Assembly: GCA_028096805.1 (NCBI GenBank)
Contig: JAOHDU010000002.1
Location: forward strand, 1 to 64,000
Direction of reading: 5' to 3'
From: Pontimonas sp.
Lineage (GTDB): Bacteria; Actinomycetota; Actinomycetes; Actinomycetales; Microbacteriaceae
DNA length: 64,000 nt
The notes below the pieces were generated by a model. It saw nothing but the letters and a program-made list of their open reading frames with translations, was not told where the DNA came from and ran no database searches. Made by a program: the position numbers and the translations under genes. This document shows, one piece after another, positions 42,958 to 53,331 of this stretch (positions are counted from its first letter, which is position 1; each line of letters starts with the position of its first letter).

Positions 42958-43761
42958 ATGGCTAAAACTCAAAGAACCATCGACGAGAAAATTACTCGCC
43001 TGAGGACCTACAACGTCGTTGCTGGTTCCCTCCACCTTCTTCAAGCGGTCGGGCTCGGCTATGTGCTGACGCTTCTGGATAACCAGGTCACCTTCCCGGT
43101 GACCGCCGACTATCTAGGTGGCCCTCCTGGAGTCCCGGTTCCCGCGGAGCGAGTGGAACTCTTTGACATCAACGTGGGAATTGGTGTGGTGGCGTTCCTG
43201 GCGATGTCTGCGTTCTTCCACTACCTGATTTCCTCTCCCATGTTCTTCACCCGGTATGGAAACGGTTTGAAGAAAAACCGCAACTATTTCCGGTGGACCG
43301 AGTACTCGCTGAGCTCGTCGGTCATGATCTGGCTGGTAGCTCAGATCACCGGAATCACCGATATCGCAGCGCTCTTTGGAATCTTCGCGGTGAATGCGTC
43401 GATGATCATGTTTGGTGCGCTCCAGGAGAAGTATGAAAGCCCCGGCAGCGGAGGCTTCCTCCCGTTTGTCTTCGGTTCGATGACCGGGATTGTTCCCTGG
43501 ATTGTCATCCTCATCTACTTCTTCGCACCGGGGTCCGCAGGGACGGTTGAAGCGCCAGCATTTGTGACCGGCATTATCATCTCGCTGTTCCTGTTCTTCA
43601 ACACGTTTGCGGTGAACCAGGCTCTTCAGTACCACCGCGTGGGTGGCTGGGCTGACTACATCAGGGGAGAGCGGATGTACATCACGCTGAGCTTGATTGC
43701 CAAGACAGCGCTGGCTTACCAAGTGTTTTCGGGAGCCATCATTCCAGCCCTGACGAGCTAG
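42958..43761 (+). CDS. Heliorhodopsin
   Basis: 7-TM protein with NRNYFRWTEYSLSSSVMI (TM3 counterion Glu region) and YITLSLIAKTALAYQVFSG (TM7 retinal Lys), N-terminal LRTYNVVAGSLHLLQAV. Confidence 0.92.
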   Translation: MAKTQRTIDEKITRLRTYNVVAGSLHLLQAVGLGYVLTLLDNQVTFPVTADYLGGPPGVPVPAERVELFDINVGIGVVAFLAMSAFFHYLISSPMFFTRYGNGLKKNRNYFRWTEYSLSSSVMIWLVAQITGITDIAALFGIFAVNASMIMFGALQEKYESPGSGGFLPFVFGSMTGIVPWIVILIYFFAPGSAGTVEAPAFVTGIIISLFLFFNTFAVNQALQYHRVGGWADYIRGERMYITLSLIAKTALAYQVFSGAIIPALTS

Positions 43762-43767
43762 AGAAAC

Positions 43768-44577
43768 ATGGAAACACCTGGCGAAAAGCTCGCCATATTT
43801 CGTGAGCGCCGAAACCTAGCCGCGGTCCAGCCGCAAGGCCCTCTTGCGCTGGTCAACACCCAGTGGATTGACATAGAGCAGACGGTCTGGGGTGTTCCGG
43901 GGCTCTGGGCGCCGCGTGAGGGCCTGTCCGGTCTGCAACTAACCGCCGCTGCCGAGGACGGCATTACCGTGGACGGCGAGCCCGTAGAAGGAACCGTGGA
44001 TGTCCGGGCTAAGGGAACCGAGGATCCGTCTGACGTGGTCTTTAGTGACACCGAAGTAGGACATGTCATCGCACAGGGCGATTCATACGCACTTCGGGTG
44101 TGGGATAGCAATTCCGAGGGCATTCAAGCCTTCGGGCACATCGACGCCTTTGACTACGCGCCGGAGTGGGTCATTACTGGCTCTTGGCGAGAAATACCCG
44201 GAGGCAAGAGTGTGGGCTTTGAGCATCTCAAAGACGAGGGCGTCTCCAGGGACGAGGTGATCCCCGGGGAAATCACCATCAACCACGATGGTCAGGAGTA
44301 CACCCTGGCCGCATTCAAAGCGGGGAGAGCGTTGCAGCTCGTCTTTGCCGATGCCACGAACGATGTGACCACCTACAGTGTGGGACGTTTCCTGTTTGTT
44401 GCCCCCAACCCCGATGGCACAATCACGCTCGATTTCAACCTCGCCGTCCTTCCACCGTGTGCTTTTTCCTACGCGTTCAATTGCCCTCTGCCTCCAGCGC
44501 AGAATCGCTTCCCGTTCGCCATTGAGGCTGGAGAAAAGAACGTCATGAAGGCTGATGGTTCGCTGCTTCACGGCTGA
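43768..44577 (+). CDS. DUF1684 domain-containing protein
   Basis: LDFNLAVLPPCAFSYAFNCPLPPAQNRFPFAIEAGEK motif. Confidence 0.88.
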   Translation: METPGEKLAIFRERRNLAAVQPQGPLALVNTQWIDIEQTVWGVPGLWAPREGLSGLQLTAAAEDGITVDGEPVEGTVDVRAKGTEDPSDVVFSDTEVGHVIAQGDSYALRVWDSNSEGIQAFGHIDAFDYAPEWVITGSWREIPGGKSVGFEHLKDEGVSRDEVIPGEITINHDGQEYTLAAFKAGRALQLVFADATNDVTTYSVGRFLFVAPNPDGTITLDFNLAVLPPCAFSYAFNCPLPPAQNRFPFAIEAGEKNVMKADGSLLHG

Positions 44578-44684
44578 CCGTCACTTGAATTCTTAGGCCA
44601 ACTAGCGCATACTGACGGCACGGCGCTCAGCGTCGGATTATCTGATTCCAGGTCGATGGGGAAGTCGAACCACAGGAATCGGAG

Positions 44685-45194
44685 ATGAGTATGGCTTTAG
44701 CCACCGCGCGCGGCGTGCTTTTTGTGCACTCTGCTCCGTCTTCCCTGTGCCGGCACATTGACCGAACCGTCGGGGCTACTGTGGGTCACCACGTCGTGCT
44801 GGACTGGCAGGAACAACCCGTTCTGCAGGGCACGTTTCGCGCCGAGTTTTCCTGGGCGGGGCCCCCAGGGGCAGGGCGTGTGCTGGCAGCGGCTTTGCGC
44901 GGCTGGGAGCACGTGCGTTTTGAAGTCACTGAGGAAGCGTCCCCCGGATCCGATGGGGCACGCTTCATGCACACGCCTGATTTAGGGGTGTTTTCTGCCG
45001 CCATGGATACGGCGGGAAACACCATGGTCACCGAAGATCGTCTCAAAGCCGCTCTAGAGGAGGGCAAAGGTGACGCCCATCGCCTCGGGAAAGAGCTGAG
45101 ACTGGCGTGGGGTGCTGCATGGGATGACGAACTAGAACCCTTCCGCTACGCCGGAGAGGACACCGGCGTGGTCTGGTTTCACCAGGTGGGTTAG
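44685..45194 (+). CDS. DUF3145 family protein
   Basis: ATARGVLFVHSAPSSLCRHIDRTVG, RFMHTPDLGVF, EDRL..AL recalled family pattern. Confidence 0.85.
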   Translation: MSMALATARGVLFVHSAPSSLCRHIDRTVGATVGHHVVLDWQEQPVLQGTFRAEFSWAGPPGAGRVLAAALRGWEHVRFEVTEEASPGSDGARFMHTPDLGVFSAAMDTAGNTMVTEDRLKAALEEGKGDAHRLGKELRLAWGAAWDDELEPFRYAGEDTGVVWFHQVG

Positions 45195-46426
45195 TCGACG
45201 CTCCGGAATGCCACAACGGCGTTGTGCCCGCCAAAACCGAAAGAGTTGCTGATCGCCAGTTGCGGATCCGTGCCAAGCTTGCGCGGGCTCGTTACCACGT
45301 CGAGCGGAATCGCTTCATCCTGGTTATCCAGGTTGATTGTGGGGGGTGCTGTGCGCTCATGCACTGCCAGAACAGCGAACAGAGCTTCCAGAGCGCCTGT
45401 TCCTCCGAGAAGGTGCCCGGTAGAAGCCTTGGTGGCAGAGACCGGAATGTCTTTCACCCGATCGCCGAAGACTGAGTGGAGTGCAGCATATTCGGCGACG
45501 TCGCCTACCGGGGTAGAGGTAGCGTGCGCGTTGATGTGAGTAACGTCATCCGGCTGTGCGCCTGCCTGCTTGAGCGCGGCCTGCACGGCACGGGACGCTC
45601 CCACACCTTCCGGGTCGGGAGCTGTGATGTGGTACGAATCGCTGGTGATGCCGCCCCCGGCCAGTTCCGCATAAATCTTCGCCCCGCGCGCAAGGGCGTG
45701 CTCTTTGGTTTCAAGAATGAGGGTTGCCGCGCCTTCGCCTAAGACAAAACCGTCACGATGGGTGTCGTAGGGGCGGGAGGCCTTAGCGGGGTCATCATTT
45801 CGTTTGGACAGTGCCTGCATGGCCGCAAAAGCGGCAATAGGCAGCGGGTGAATGACAGCCTCCGTGCCACCGGCCACGACGATGTCCGCAAGCCCCAGTT
45901 GCAGGTGCTCATACGCGTTAGCGATGGACTCGGTTCCCGAGGCGCACGCCGATACGACGGTCCGGGCGCCCCCTTTGGCGCCAAGCCCCATGCTGACAGC
46001 GGCAGCCGCAGCATTGGGCATCAGCATGGGAATAGTCATCGGCAATACGCGGCGCGGGCCTTTTTCCCGCAGTGTGTCCCACCCATCGAGCAGGGTCCAC
46101 AACCCTCCGATGCCCGTGGCGTAATCCACGAGAATTCTCTCTGGGGCAACATCGGGTGCTCCAGCATCCGCCCAGGCTTCCCGAGCTGACACCAGTGCAA
46201 ACTGCGCGGAGGGGTCAAGGCGTTTGACCTCTTGGCGCTCCAGCACCTCCGCTGCGGAGACTTTGGCCTGGCCGGCAAAAGTCACGGGGAGCTCGTTGGC
46301 GGCCACCCACTCGTGCTCAAGGGTGGAAATCCCCGATTCGCCCGCGAGCAGTGCCTTCCAGGTATCGGCAACGTTTCCTCCCAGAGGGTTGGTCGTGCCG
46401 ATACCGGTGACAACAATCGTGCTCAT
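45191..46426 (-). CDS. fabF: Beta-ketoacyl-ACP synthase II
   Basis: VVSACASGTESIANAYEHLQLG, INAHATSTPVGDVAEYAAL, SFGFGGHNAVVAF. Confidence 0.93.
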   Translation of the reverse strand: MSTIVVTGIGTTNPLGGNVADTWKALLAGESGISTLEHEWVAANELPVTFAGQAKVSAAEVLERQEVKRLDPSAQFALVSAREAWADAGAPDVAPERILVDYATGIGGLWTLLDGWDTLREKGPRRVLPMTIPMLMPNAAAAAVSMGLGAKGGARTVVSACASGTESIANAYEHLQLGLADIVVAGGTEAVIHPLPIAAFAAMQALSKRNDDPAKASRPYDTHRDGFVLGEGAATLILETKEHALARGAKIYAELAGGGITSDSYHITAPDPEGVGASRAVQAALKQAGAQPDDVTHINAHATSTPVGDVAEYAALHSVFGDRVKDIPVSATKASTGHLLGGTGALEALFAVLAVHERTAPPTINLDNQDEAIPLDVVTSPRKLGTDPQLAISNSFGFGGHNAVVAFRSVD

Positions 46427-46441
46427 GGGCGGGAGTTCTTC

Positions 46442-46690
46442 CTACGCCTGTGCTTTGGTGATGAATTCCACAGCTTCGCCCACTGTGGTGAGGTTCTTCA
46501 CTTCGTCATCGGGAATCTTGACGTCAAACTTTTCTTCCGCGTTCACGACGATGGTCATCATCGAGATGGAGTCGATGTCGAGGTCATCGGTGAAAGACTT
46601 TTCCAGGGTTACCTGGTCGGCTTCGATGCCGGTTTCGTCGGTGACGAGTTCTGCCAGTCCGGCCAAAACTTCTTCGGTGGTGTGAGCCAT
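46442..46690 (-). CDS. acpP: Acyl carrier protein
   Basis: 82 aa with DDLDIDSISMMTIVVNAEEKF phosphopantetheine site. Confidence 0.94.
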   Translation of the reverse strand: MAHTTEEVLAGLAELVTDETGIEADQVTLEKSFTDDLDIDSISMMTIVVNAEEKFDVKIPDDEVKNLTTVGEAVEFITKAQA

Positions 46691-46752
46691 ATTTCTCTCT
46701 TTTCTGTGTTTCTATCGGTGACCGGCTCCAATCTTAGAGCCAGCTGGGGGAC

Positions 46753-47754
46753 TTAGGGCAGTGTCACTACCTGCGCGCCGAAGACCAAACCTGCGCCAAA
46801 TCCGATCTGGAGAGCGAGGCCTCCGGAGGCTTCGGGGTGTTCTTTGAGCAGGCGATGCATGGCCAAGGGGATGGAAGCGGCAGACGTGTTGCCGGTGGTT
46901 TCAATGTCGCGGGCGATCAGCACGGAGTCGGGCAACCCCAACTGTTTGGCAAATTCGTCAATGATGCGCATATTTGCCTGGTGCGGAACAAACGCTGTCA
47001 GCTCCTCCGGGGAGACACCGGACTCTTCGAGGGCATTCTTGGCGACTTTCGCCATTTCCCAGACTGCCCAGCGGAAAACCGCTTGCCCGTCTTGGCGCAG
47101 GGTGGGGAAGCCGCCCTCGCGATCGGCGAAAGCTTCTTTGAGGGTCTTGTTCATCCCCACGGCGTCCCACTTGGAACCATCGGAACCCCACAGGGTGGGG
47201 CCGATGCCGATGGTGTCGCTAGGTCCCACAACGGCCGCTCCTGCGCCATCTCCGAGGAGGAAGGAAATGCTTCGGTCGGTGGGCTCAACGATGTCGCTGA
47301 GCTTTTCTGCTCCCACGACCAAAACATAGGTGGCCGCGCCTGAGCGGATCAGCGCGTCGGCCTGGGCGATGCCGTACGTGTAGCCGGCGCACGCCGCGGA
47401 AATGTCGTAGGCGGCGGCGGGAGTGGCGCCGATGGTGTCCGCGAGAAGAGCAGCTAACGACGGGGTTTGCACGCTGTTGCTGATGGTCGCCACGATCACA
47501 GCCCCAATGTCGCTTGGCTCAATGCCGGCACCAGCAATTGCTTCTTCGGCCGCGCGAGAAGCCAGGTCGAGGACACCCTCACCCGCACTCGAGCGTTTGC
47601 GTTCGATAACTCCCGTGCGTTGGCGAATCCACTCATCCGATGAGTCGATGGGTCCGGCAATATCGTCGTTGCTCACCGAGGTATCTCCGCGGGCAGCACC
47701 GAGTGCATAAATCTTGGTGAAGGCAGCGCCCTGGGACTGAACGAGGGGGCTCAT
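46753..47754 (-). CDS. fabH: Beta-ketoacyl-ACP synthase III
   Basis: AAYDISAACAGYTYGIAQADALI, FVPHQANMRIIDEFAKQLG, GNTSAASIPLAM. Confidence 0.94.
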   Translation of the reverse strand: MSPLVQSQGAAFTKIYALGAARGDTSVSNDDIAGPIDSSDEWIRQRTGVIERKRSSAGEGVLDLASRAAEEAIAGAGIEPSDIGAVIVATISNSVQTPSLAALLADTIGATPAAAYDISAACAGYTYGIAQADALIRSGAATYVLVVGAEKLSDIVEPTDRSISFLLGDGAGAAVVGPSDTIGIGPTLWGSDGSKWDAVGMNKTLKEAFADREGGFPTLRQDGQAVFRWAVWEMAKVAKNALEESGVSPEELTAFVPHQANMRIIDEFAKQLGLPDSVLIARDIETTGNTSAASIPLAMHRLLKEHPEASGGLALQIGFGAGLVFGAQVVTLP

Positions 47755-48668
47755 GCTGAAACCGCCATTTCGAGAGCTTTTTCCAGGTCATCCGGTGTGT
47801 TCAATGCCACGCTGGGCACCCCTTTCAGGCCACGTTTGGCTAAACCGACGAGTGCTCCCGCCGGGGCTAGCTCCATCATGCCCCGGATGCCATCTGAGGC
47901 AAAGGACTCCATGCAGGAATCCCACCGAACGGGTCGGGTCACCTGGTCCACCAGCGATTGCAGAGCATCCTGGCCGGCACTCAAGAGCGACCCATCCCTA
48001 TTCGTATAGAGCGGAAACTCGGGGTCAGTGGGCGACAGGTTTGAGGCAGCGTCGGAGAGTAGGCCCTGTGCGCTGTCCATAAAGCTGGTGTGAAAGGCCC
48101 CCGCTACGGCGAGGGGAATCACTCGGGTTCCAGGAATCGGCGATTCGGCCAGGTCGGCCAGTAGCTGCTGGGTTCCCGCCACGACCAGTTGCCCACGACC
48201 GTTGTAGTTGGCGGGATGAAGCCCTCGGGAGCTCACGTTGGCTTCGAGCGTTTCTGGGTCACCCCCTAAAAGCGCTGCCATGCCGGTGTCCACGAGGTGC
48301 GACGCTTCTGCCATTGCCCGTCCCCGCAGCGCCACTAACTCCAGCGCCTCCTGGTCGCTGAGAACACCCGAGAGTGCTGCCGCTGTGAACTCTCCGACCG
48401 AATGGCCAGCGAAAGCAAGGGGTGTGCCACCGGGTAAGCGGGCGAGAAGGGCCCGCCCGGTCAAGATTCCGGCGGCAACAATCAGCGGCTGTGCTACTGC
48501 CGTGTCTTTGATGGTGCTTTCGTCGCTGGTCGTGCCATGGGCCACCAAATCGATCCCCAGCGAGTCTGACCAGCTACGCAGCGTGTCTGCGTTGGCGCTG
48601 TCAGCGAGCCAGGGCTGAAGGAAGCCGGGTTTTTGTGAGCCTTGACCGGGAGCAGCGATAACAAACAT
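47751..48668 (-). CDS. fabD: Malonyl-CoA:ACP transacylase
   Basis: PGQGSQKPGFL, FAGHSVGEFTAAALSGVLS, VAGAFHTSFMDSAQ. Confidence 0.93.
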   Translation of the reverse strand: MFVIAAPGQGSQKPGFLQPWLADSANADTLRSWSDSLGIDLVAHGTTSDESTIKDTAVAQPLIVAAGILTGRALLARLPGGTPLAFAGHSVGEFTAAALSGVLSDQEALELVALRGRAMAEASHLVDTGMAALLGGDPETLEANVSSRGLHPANYNGRGQLVVAGTQQLLADLAESPIPGTRVIPLAVAGAFHTSFMDSAQGLLSDAASNLSPTDPEFPLYTNRDGSLLSAGQDALQSLVDQVTRPVRWDSCMESFASDGIRGMMELAPAGALVGLAKRGLKGVPSVALNTPDDLEKALEMAVSA

Positions 48669-48756
48669 AGGTTTCAGTGTCCCCTGAATGTTCTCGCGAG
48701 GTCGTAGTAGGAACCGGTGTGTTTGTCAGGCACCTTTTTGTGGCAAACCAACAGAA

Positions 48757-49935
48757 CTACGAGCCAAGGCCGGAGGAATTCGGCTCGCTCATGCTGCCGA
48801 GGATGATGGCCAAGTGCAGAGTCAGCGCATCTCGAGGGTTACTCGGGTCCCACGCCACCACCTGGGAGACCTTTTTGAGACGGTAGCGCACGGTGTTGGG
48901 GTGAACATAAAGCTCGCGCGCTGTCGACTCCAGCGAATGACCGGTCTCGAGGTACGTCCACAGTGTGCCCAACAGATCCAACTGGTGGTCTCGCAGGGGT
49001 TCATAAATCTCGGTCACGAGTGCTCGACGCGCGAGCGGGTCTCCCGCAAGCGCCCGCTCCGGCAGCACATCGCCCGCGGAGAGGGGGCGGGGGAGCTCTC
49101 GGCGAGACTTAGCAACGGAGAACCCCGCGAGCGCGGCTTTGGCGCTTTTTGCGGCATCCACCACAGAAACCACCCCGGGCCCAACGACGAGTGCGCCCGC
49201 ACCAAAGCTCTCCTGCATATTGGTCACGATGTCGAGGAACGGCGCTGGGTTTTCGGGTGCGTGGTCCTCGTCCACGCGCCGGCCAATAACAACAACCAGC
49301 CGGTTTCCCTGCACACCGACCAACACATCCGCATCGCGGTGGCGGGCGGTTCGGCGAATAATGTCGACATCAACCATGCGAGGGCTTGTACCCACAACAA
49401 CCGCAACTTCACCGTGCCCGAGCCACCCCAGTGCGGCGATGCGGGACGGCAATTCCTGGTCATATTCCCCACTCAAGATTGAGTCCACCGCCAGCGCCTC
49501 TAAGCGCGCGTCCCACAGTCCTCGGGATTCTGCTGCTCGGGCGTAGACGTCTGCGGCAGCGAACGCGATTTCTCGCGAGTAGTGCAGGATCGATTCCCGC
49601 AGCTCGGGGGGCCCTTTCAAGAGCTCTTTTTCGACGACCTCCACGGTGACTTTGATCAGCTGCAAAGTCTGTTGCAGGCTGACGGAGCGAAGAAGCTCCC
49701 GGGGTGCCACCCCAAAAACGTCGGAGGCAATCCACGGGGTGGATTGGGGGTTCTCATGCCAGGCGATGAACGAGGTAATCCCCGTTTGGGCGACCATTCC
49801 GACCGCCGAGCGTCTGCTGGGTGGCATCGCCCGGTACCAGGGCAATTCGGCTTCTAGCGTCGCCAGGGTGGTGGTGGCCATCTCCCCCGAGATGTTGCGC
49901 AGCCATGCAAGCGTTTGCTTTTTGGTCATTGCCAT
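48757..49935 (-). CDS. PucR/CdaR family transcriptional regulator, probable fatty-acid synthesis regulator (FasR-like by position)
   Basis: C-terminal HTH LLGTLWTYLETGHSLESTARELYVHPNTVRYRLKKVSQV; directly upstream of fabD. Confidence 0.83.
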   Translation of the reverse strand: MAMTKKQTLAWLRNISGEMATTTLATLEAELPWYRAMPPSRRSAVGMVAQTGITSFIAWHENPQSTPWIASDVFGVAPRELLRSVSLQQTLQLIKVTVEVVEKELLKGPPELRESILHYSREIAFAAADVYARAAESRGLWDARLEALAVDSILSGEYDQELPSRIAALGWLGHGEVAVVVGTSPRMVDVDIIRRTARHRDADVLVGVQGNRLVVVIGRRVDEDHAPENPAPFLDIVTNMQESFGAGALVVGPGVVSVVDAAKSAKAALAGFSVAKSRRELPRPLSAGDVLPERALAGDPLARRALVTEIYEPLRDHQLDLLGTLWTYLETGHSLESTARELYVHPNTVRYRLKKVSQVVAWDPSNPRDALTLHLAIILGSMSEPNSSGLGS

Positions 49936-49962
49936 GGCTACTCCGCGAAGCTCACCGATCGC

Positions 49963-52689
49963 TTACGCTTCACCGCCGGCGGAACCGCTCGTTCCTGCGG
50001 TGACGTCATGGAGCTGGTATTTCTGGATTGCCTGAGCAAGCGCGTCGCTGGCGACGGCGCCGTCTTTAGCGAGTTGCTGCAAAACACGGGCGGTGACTGA
50101 CGGCCCATCAATCGCAAAATAGCGTCGCGCGGCAGGACGGGTGTCGCTAAATCCGAAACCATCTGCTCCGAGCGTCAGGTAGGGGCGCGGCACAAACTCA
50201 CGGATCTGATCTTGGACAGTGTGCATAAAATCACTGACCGCCACCACGGGACCCTCGCTTTCGGCAAGCCGAGAGGTCACATAGGGGATTGCGGGGGTTT
50301 GGTCCGGGTGCAAGAAATTGTGACGCTCTGCTGCCACGCCGTCACGTCGCAATTCGTTCCACGAGGTCACCGACCACACTTCTGCACTGACACCCCAGTC
50401 TTCGGCGAGCAGGGCTTGAGCTTCCAGGGCCCAGGGAACACCCACGCCGGAAGCAAGAATGGTTGCTTTCGGGCCTGTTCCCGAGCCAGCACTGATGCGG
50501 TGCATGCCCTTCAGGATGCCGTCAACATCAACATCCGAAGGTTCTTCGGGTTGAACAATCGGCTCGTTGTAAATGGTGAGGTAGTACATCACGTTGGGGT
50601 CTGGGTGCGACCCGCCATACATGCGCTCCATACCGGCAGCGACGATGTGAGCAAGTTCGTAGGAGTAGGCCGGGTCATAGGTAATGACGGCGGCGTTGGT
50701 GGAGGCGAGCAGAGGCGAGTGCCCATCGGCGTGCTGGAGCCCCTCACCGGTCAGGGTCGTGCGACCGGCGGTAGCGCCCATGATGAAGCCTCGGGCCATT
50801 TGATCGCCGGCAGCCCACATGGCGTCACCGGTGCGCTGGAAACCAAACATCGAATAGAAGACGTAAATGGGCACCATGGGTTCGCCATGGGTGGCGTAAC
50901 TGGTTCCGATTGCGGTGAATGCAGCAAACGCACCGGCTTCGTTGATTCCCGTGTGAAGAATCTGGCCCTCGGGGCTTTCCTTGTAGGCCAGAAGCAGTTC
51001 GCGGTCTACGGAGGTGTAGTTCTGCCCGTGCGGGTTGTAAATCTTGGACGTGGGGAAGTAGGCGTCCATTCCGAAGGTGCGGGCTTCATCAGGAATGATC
51101 GGCACTAATCGGTGGGCAAAGTCAGGGTTCTTCAACAGGTCTTTCAGCAACCGGGCAAACGCCATCGTGGTGGCAATTTCTTGTTTGCCTGAGCCCTTCT
51201 TGACCGACGCGTACGTGTCTGATCCCGGCAGGGAGACCGCGGTGTACCGCGAGCGCCGCTCGGGCAGGTAGCCGCCCAATTCGCGCCGGCGCTCGTGCAT
51301 GTACTCCAGCGCTTCATCGTTGTCGCCGGGGTGGAAATATGGCGGTTGGTAGACATCAGCGTCGAGTGCTGCATCGGAAATGGGAATCCGCATGTCGTCC
51401 CGGAAGGTCTTCAAGTTCTCCAGCGTGAGCTTTTTCATCTGGTGGGTGGCGTTGCGACCCTCGAAGCTTGGGCCCAAACCGTAGCCCTTCACCGTTTTCG
51501 CCAGAATGACGGTGGGCTGACCTTTGTGCTCTGTTGCGGCCTTGAAAGCGGCGTACACCTTGCGGTAGTCGTGCCCACCGCGCTTGAGGAGCCAGATGTC
51601 GTCATCGCTCATACCGGCCACCATGGCTGCGGTACGGGGGTCGCGCCCGAAGAAGTTCTCGCGAATATAGGCGCCACTTTCGGCTTTGTAAGTTTGGAAA
51701 TCACCGTCCGGGGTGGTGTTCATGAGATCCCGCAGAGCGCCCTCGTGGTCTTGGGAGAGCAGGGCATCCCATTCCCGACCCCACACGACCTTGATCACGT
51801 TCCAGCCTGCCCCGCGGAAGAAGCTCTCGAGCTCCTGAATGATCTTGCCGTTTCCTCGGACGGGTCCATCGAGTCGCTGCAGGTTGCAGTTAACGACAAA
51901 CGTCAAATTGTCGAGGTCATCGTTGGCCGCCAGTTGCAGGGCTCCGCGGCTTTCGACCTCGTCCATTTCGCCATCGCCGAGGAACGCCCACACGTGTTGC
52001 TGGGAGGTGTCTTTGATGCCGCGGTGGTGGAGGTAGCGGTTGGCCTGTGCCTGATAAATCGCGTTGATGGGACCCAAGCCCATGGACACGGTGGGGAACT
52101 GCCAGAACTCCGGCATCAAGCGCGGGTGAGGGTACGAGGAAAGACCACCCGTGGGGTGGGACTTCTCCTGACGGAACCCATCGAGCTGGTCTTCGCTTAG
52201 TCGACCCTCGAGGTAGGCCCTTGCGTACATACCGGGTGAGGCGTGTCCCTGATAGAAAATCTGATCGCCACCTCCAGGGTGGTCTGCGCCGCGGAAAAAG
52301 TGGTTATGTCCCACTTCGTAGAGCGCGGCCGAGGACGCATACGTCGAAATGTGGCCGCCCACAGCAATACCGGGTCGTTGTGCTCGGTGCACGGTAATCG
52401 CTGCGTTCCAGCGGATCCAGGCGCGGTAGCGGCGCTCGATTTCCTCATCACCCGGGAATTCCGGTTCTGATTCCGGCGCGATGGTGTTGAGGTAATCCGT
52501 GGTGGGAACCATCGGGACACCGAGGTGAAGCTCTTTGGACCGCTTCAGCAGGCTCAGCATGATTTCGCGACCACGCTGGTGACCGGCACCAGCAACGACG
52601 GCATCGAGAGACTGTTGCCACTCTGCGGTCTCTACGGGGTCAGAGTCCATCCGGTGAGACGAATAGGGGTCTTGGTCGTTGACAGGCAT
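49963..52689 (-). CDS. aceE: Pyruvate dehydrogenase E1 component (homodimeric)
   Basis: [104 protein letters not shown]. Confidence 0.96.
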   Translation of the reverse strand: MPVNDQDPYSSHRMDSDPVETAEWQQSLDAVVAGAGHQRGREIMLSLLKRSKELHLGVPMVPTTDYLNTIAPESEPEFPGDEEIERRYRAWIRWNAAITVHRAQRPGIAVGGHISTYASSAALYEVGHNHFFRGADHPGGGDQIFYQGHASPGMYARAYLEGRLSEDQLDGFRQEKSHPTGGLSSYPHPRLMPEFWQFPTVSMGLGPINAIYQAQANRYLHHRGIKDTSQQHVWAFLGDGEMDEVESRGALQLAANDDLDNLTFVVNCNLQRLDGPVRGNGKIIQELESFFRGAGWNVIKVVWGREWDALLSQDHEGALRDLMNTTPDGDFQTYKAESGAYIRENFFGRDPRTAAMVAGMSDDDIWLLKRGGHDYRKVYAAFKAATEHKGQPTVILAKTVKGYGLGPSFEGRNATHQMKKLTLENLKTFRDDMRIPISDAALDADVYQPPYFHPGDNDEALEYMHERRRELGGYLPERRSRYTAVSLPGSDTYASVKKGSGKQEIATTMAFARLLKDLLKNPDFAHRLVPIIPDEARTFGMDAYFPTSKIYNPHGQNYTSVDRELLLAYKESPEGQILHTGINEAGAFAAFTAIGTSYATHGEPMVPIYVFYSMFGFQRTGDAMWAAGDQMARGFIMGATAGRTTLTGEGLQHADGHSPLLASTNAAVITYDPAYSYELAHIVAAGMERMYGGSHPDPNVMYYLTIYNEPIVQPEEPSDVDVDGILKGMHRISAGSGTGPKATILASGVGVPWALEAQALLAEDWGVSAEVWSVTSWNELRRDGVAAERHNFLHPDQTPAIPYVTSRLAESEGPVVAVSDFMHTVQDQIREFVPRPYLTLGADGFGFSDTRPAARRYFAIDGPSVTARVLQQLAKDGAVASDALAQAIQKYQLHDVTAGTSGSAGGEA

Positions 52690-52829
52690 CCTGACCTCTT
52701 CCTGTGTGTGGTAGATCCAGAAGTCGTGTTTCCCGAAGGATTGCTCCGCGAAATCCCGTTTAGTCTAGACCCAGACGCCGGCACGATTGGGGGCGGCCAG
52801 AGCGTCGCTGTGGTCTAGCATTGAAGCTT

Positions 52830-52903
52830 GGGCCTGTAGCTCAGTTGGTTAGAGCGCCACGTTTACACCGTGGATGCCGGGGGTTCGAGTCCCTCCGGGC
52901 CCA
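52830..52903 (+). tRNA. tRNA-Val(TAC)
   Basis: GGGCCTG/CGGGCCC acceptor stem, CCACG-TTTACAC-CGTGG anticodon arm, TTCGAGT T-loop. Confidence 0.93.
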
Positions 52904-52911
52904 CCCTGCTG

Positions 52912-53244
52912 CTAAAGAAAAAGCGCCACCATCAGCGCGAAATAAATCACGACAAACACCGCCGGGGTGATGTACTTCACCACCCACATCCAGTCCCGCG
53001 AGTTGTTTCCGCTGGAGGCGGCCAGAGCCTGAGCTTCCGTTGCCGATTGGAACTGCACAAGCGCTCCCAAAATGCCCGAGGCAAGAAGAATTCCGGCGGT
53101 GGCCACCCGCACCGCGAGAGCGGTATCGGCGAGACCAAACTGGAGCAGGGCCACCGTGGTGATGAGTAGGGCCGTGGGCGCTATTTGCGACACAACGATG
53201 GTTGAGCGGTGCTGGAGCCACACGTGGGTTTGTTCCGGTGTCAT
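52912..53244 (-). CDS. Small hypothetical membrane protein
   Basis: About 110 aa with three hydrophobic helices; ATG at 53244. Confidence 0.65.
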   Translation of the reverse strand: MTPEQTHVWLQHRSTIVVSQIAPTALLITTVALLQFGLADTALAVRVATAGILLASGILGALVQFQSATEAQALAASSGNNSRDWMWVVKYITPAVFVVIYFALMVALFL

Positions 53245-53331
53245 AACACTTCCTTGCCTGAGTCCTGCCCACACTGTATCGAAGGGTGCGGATGCCAGCG
53301 GGACACCCTCAATTGCCCGTACGCTGGAGAC

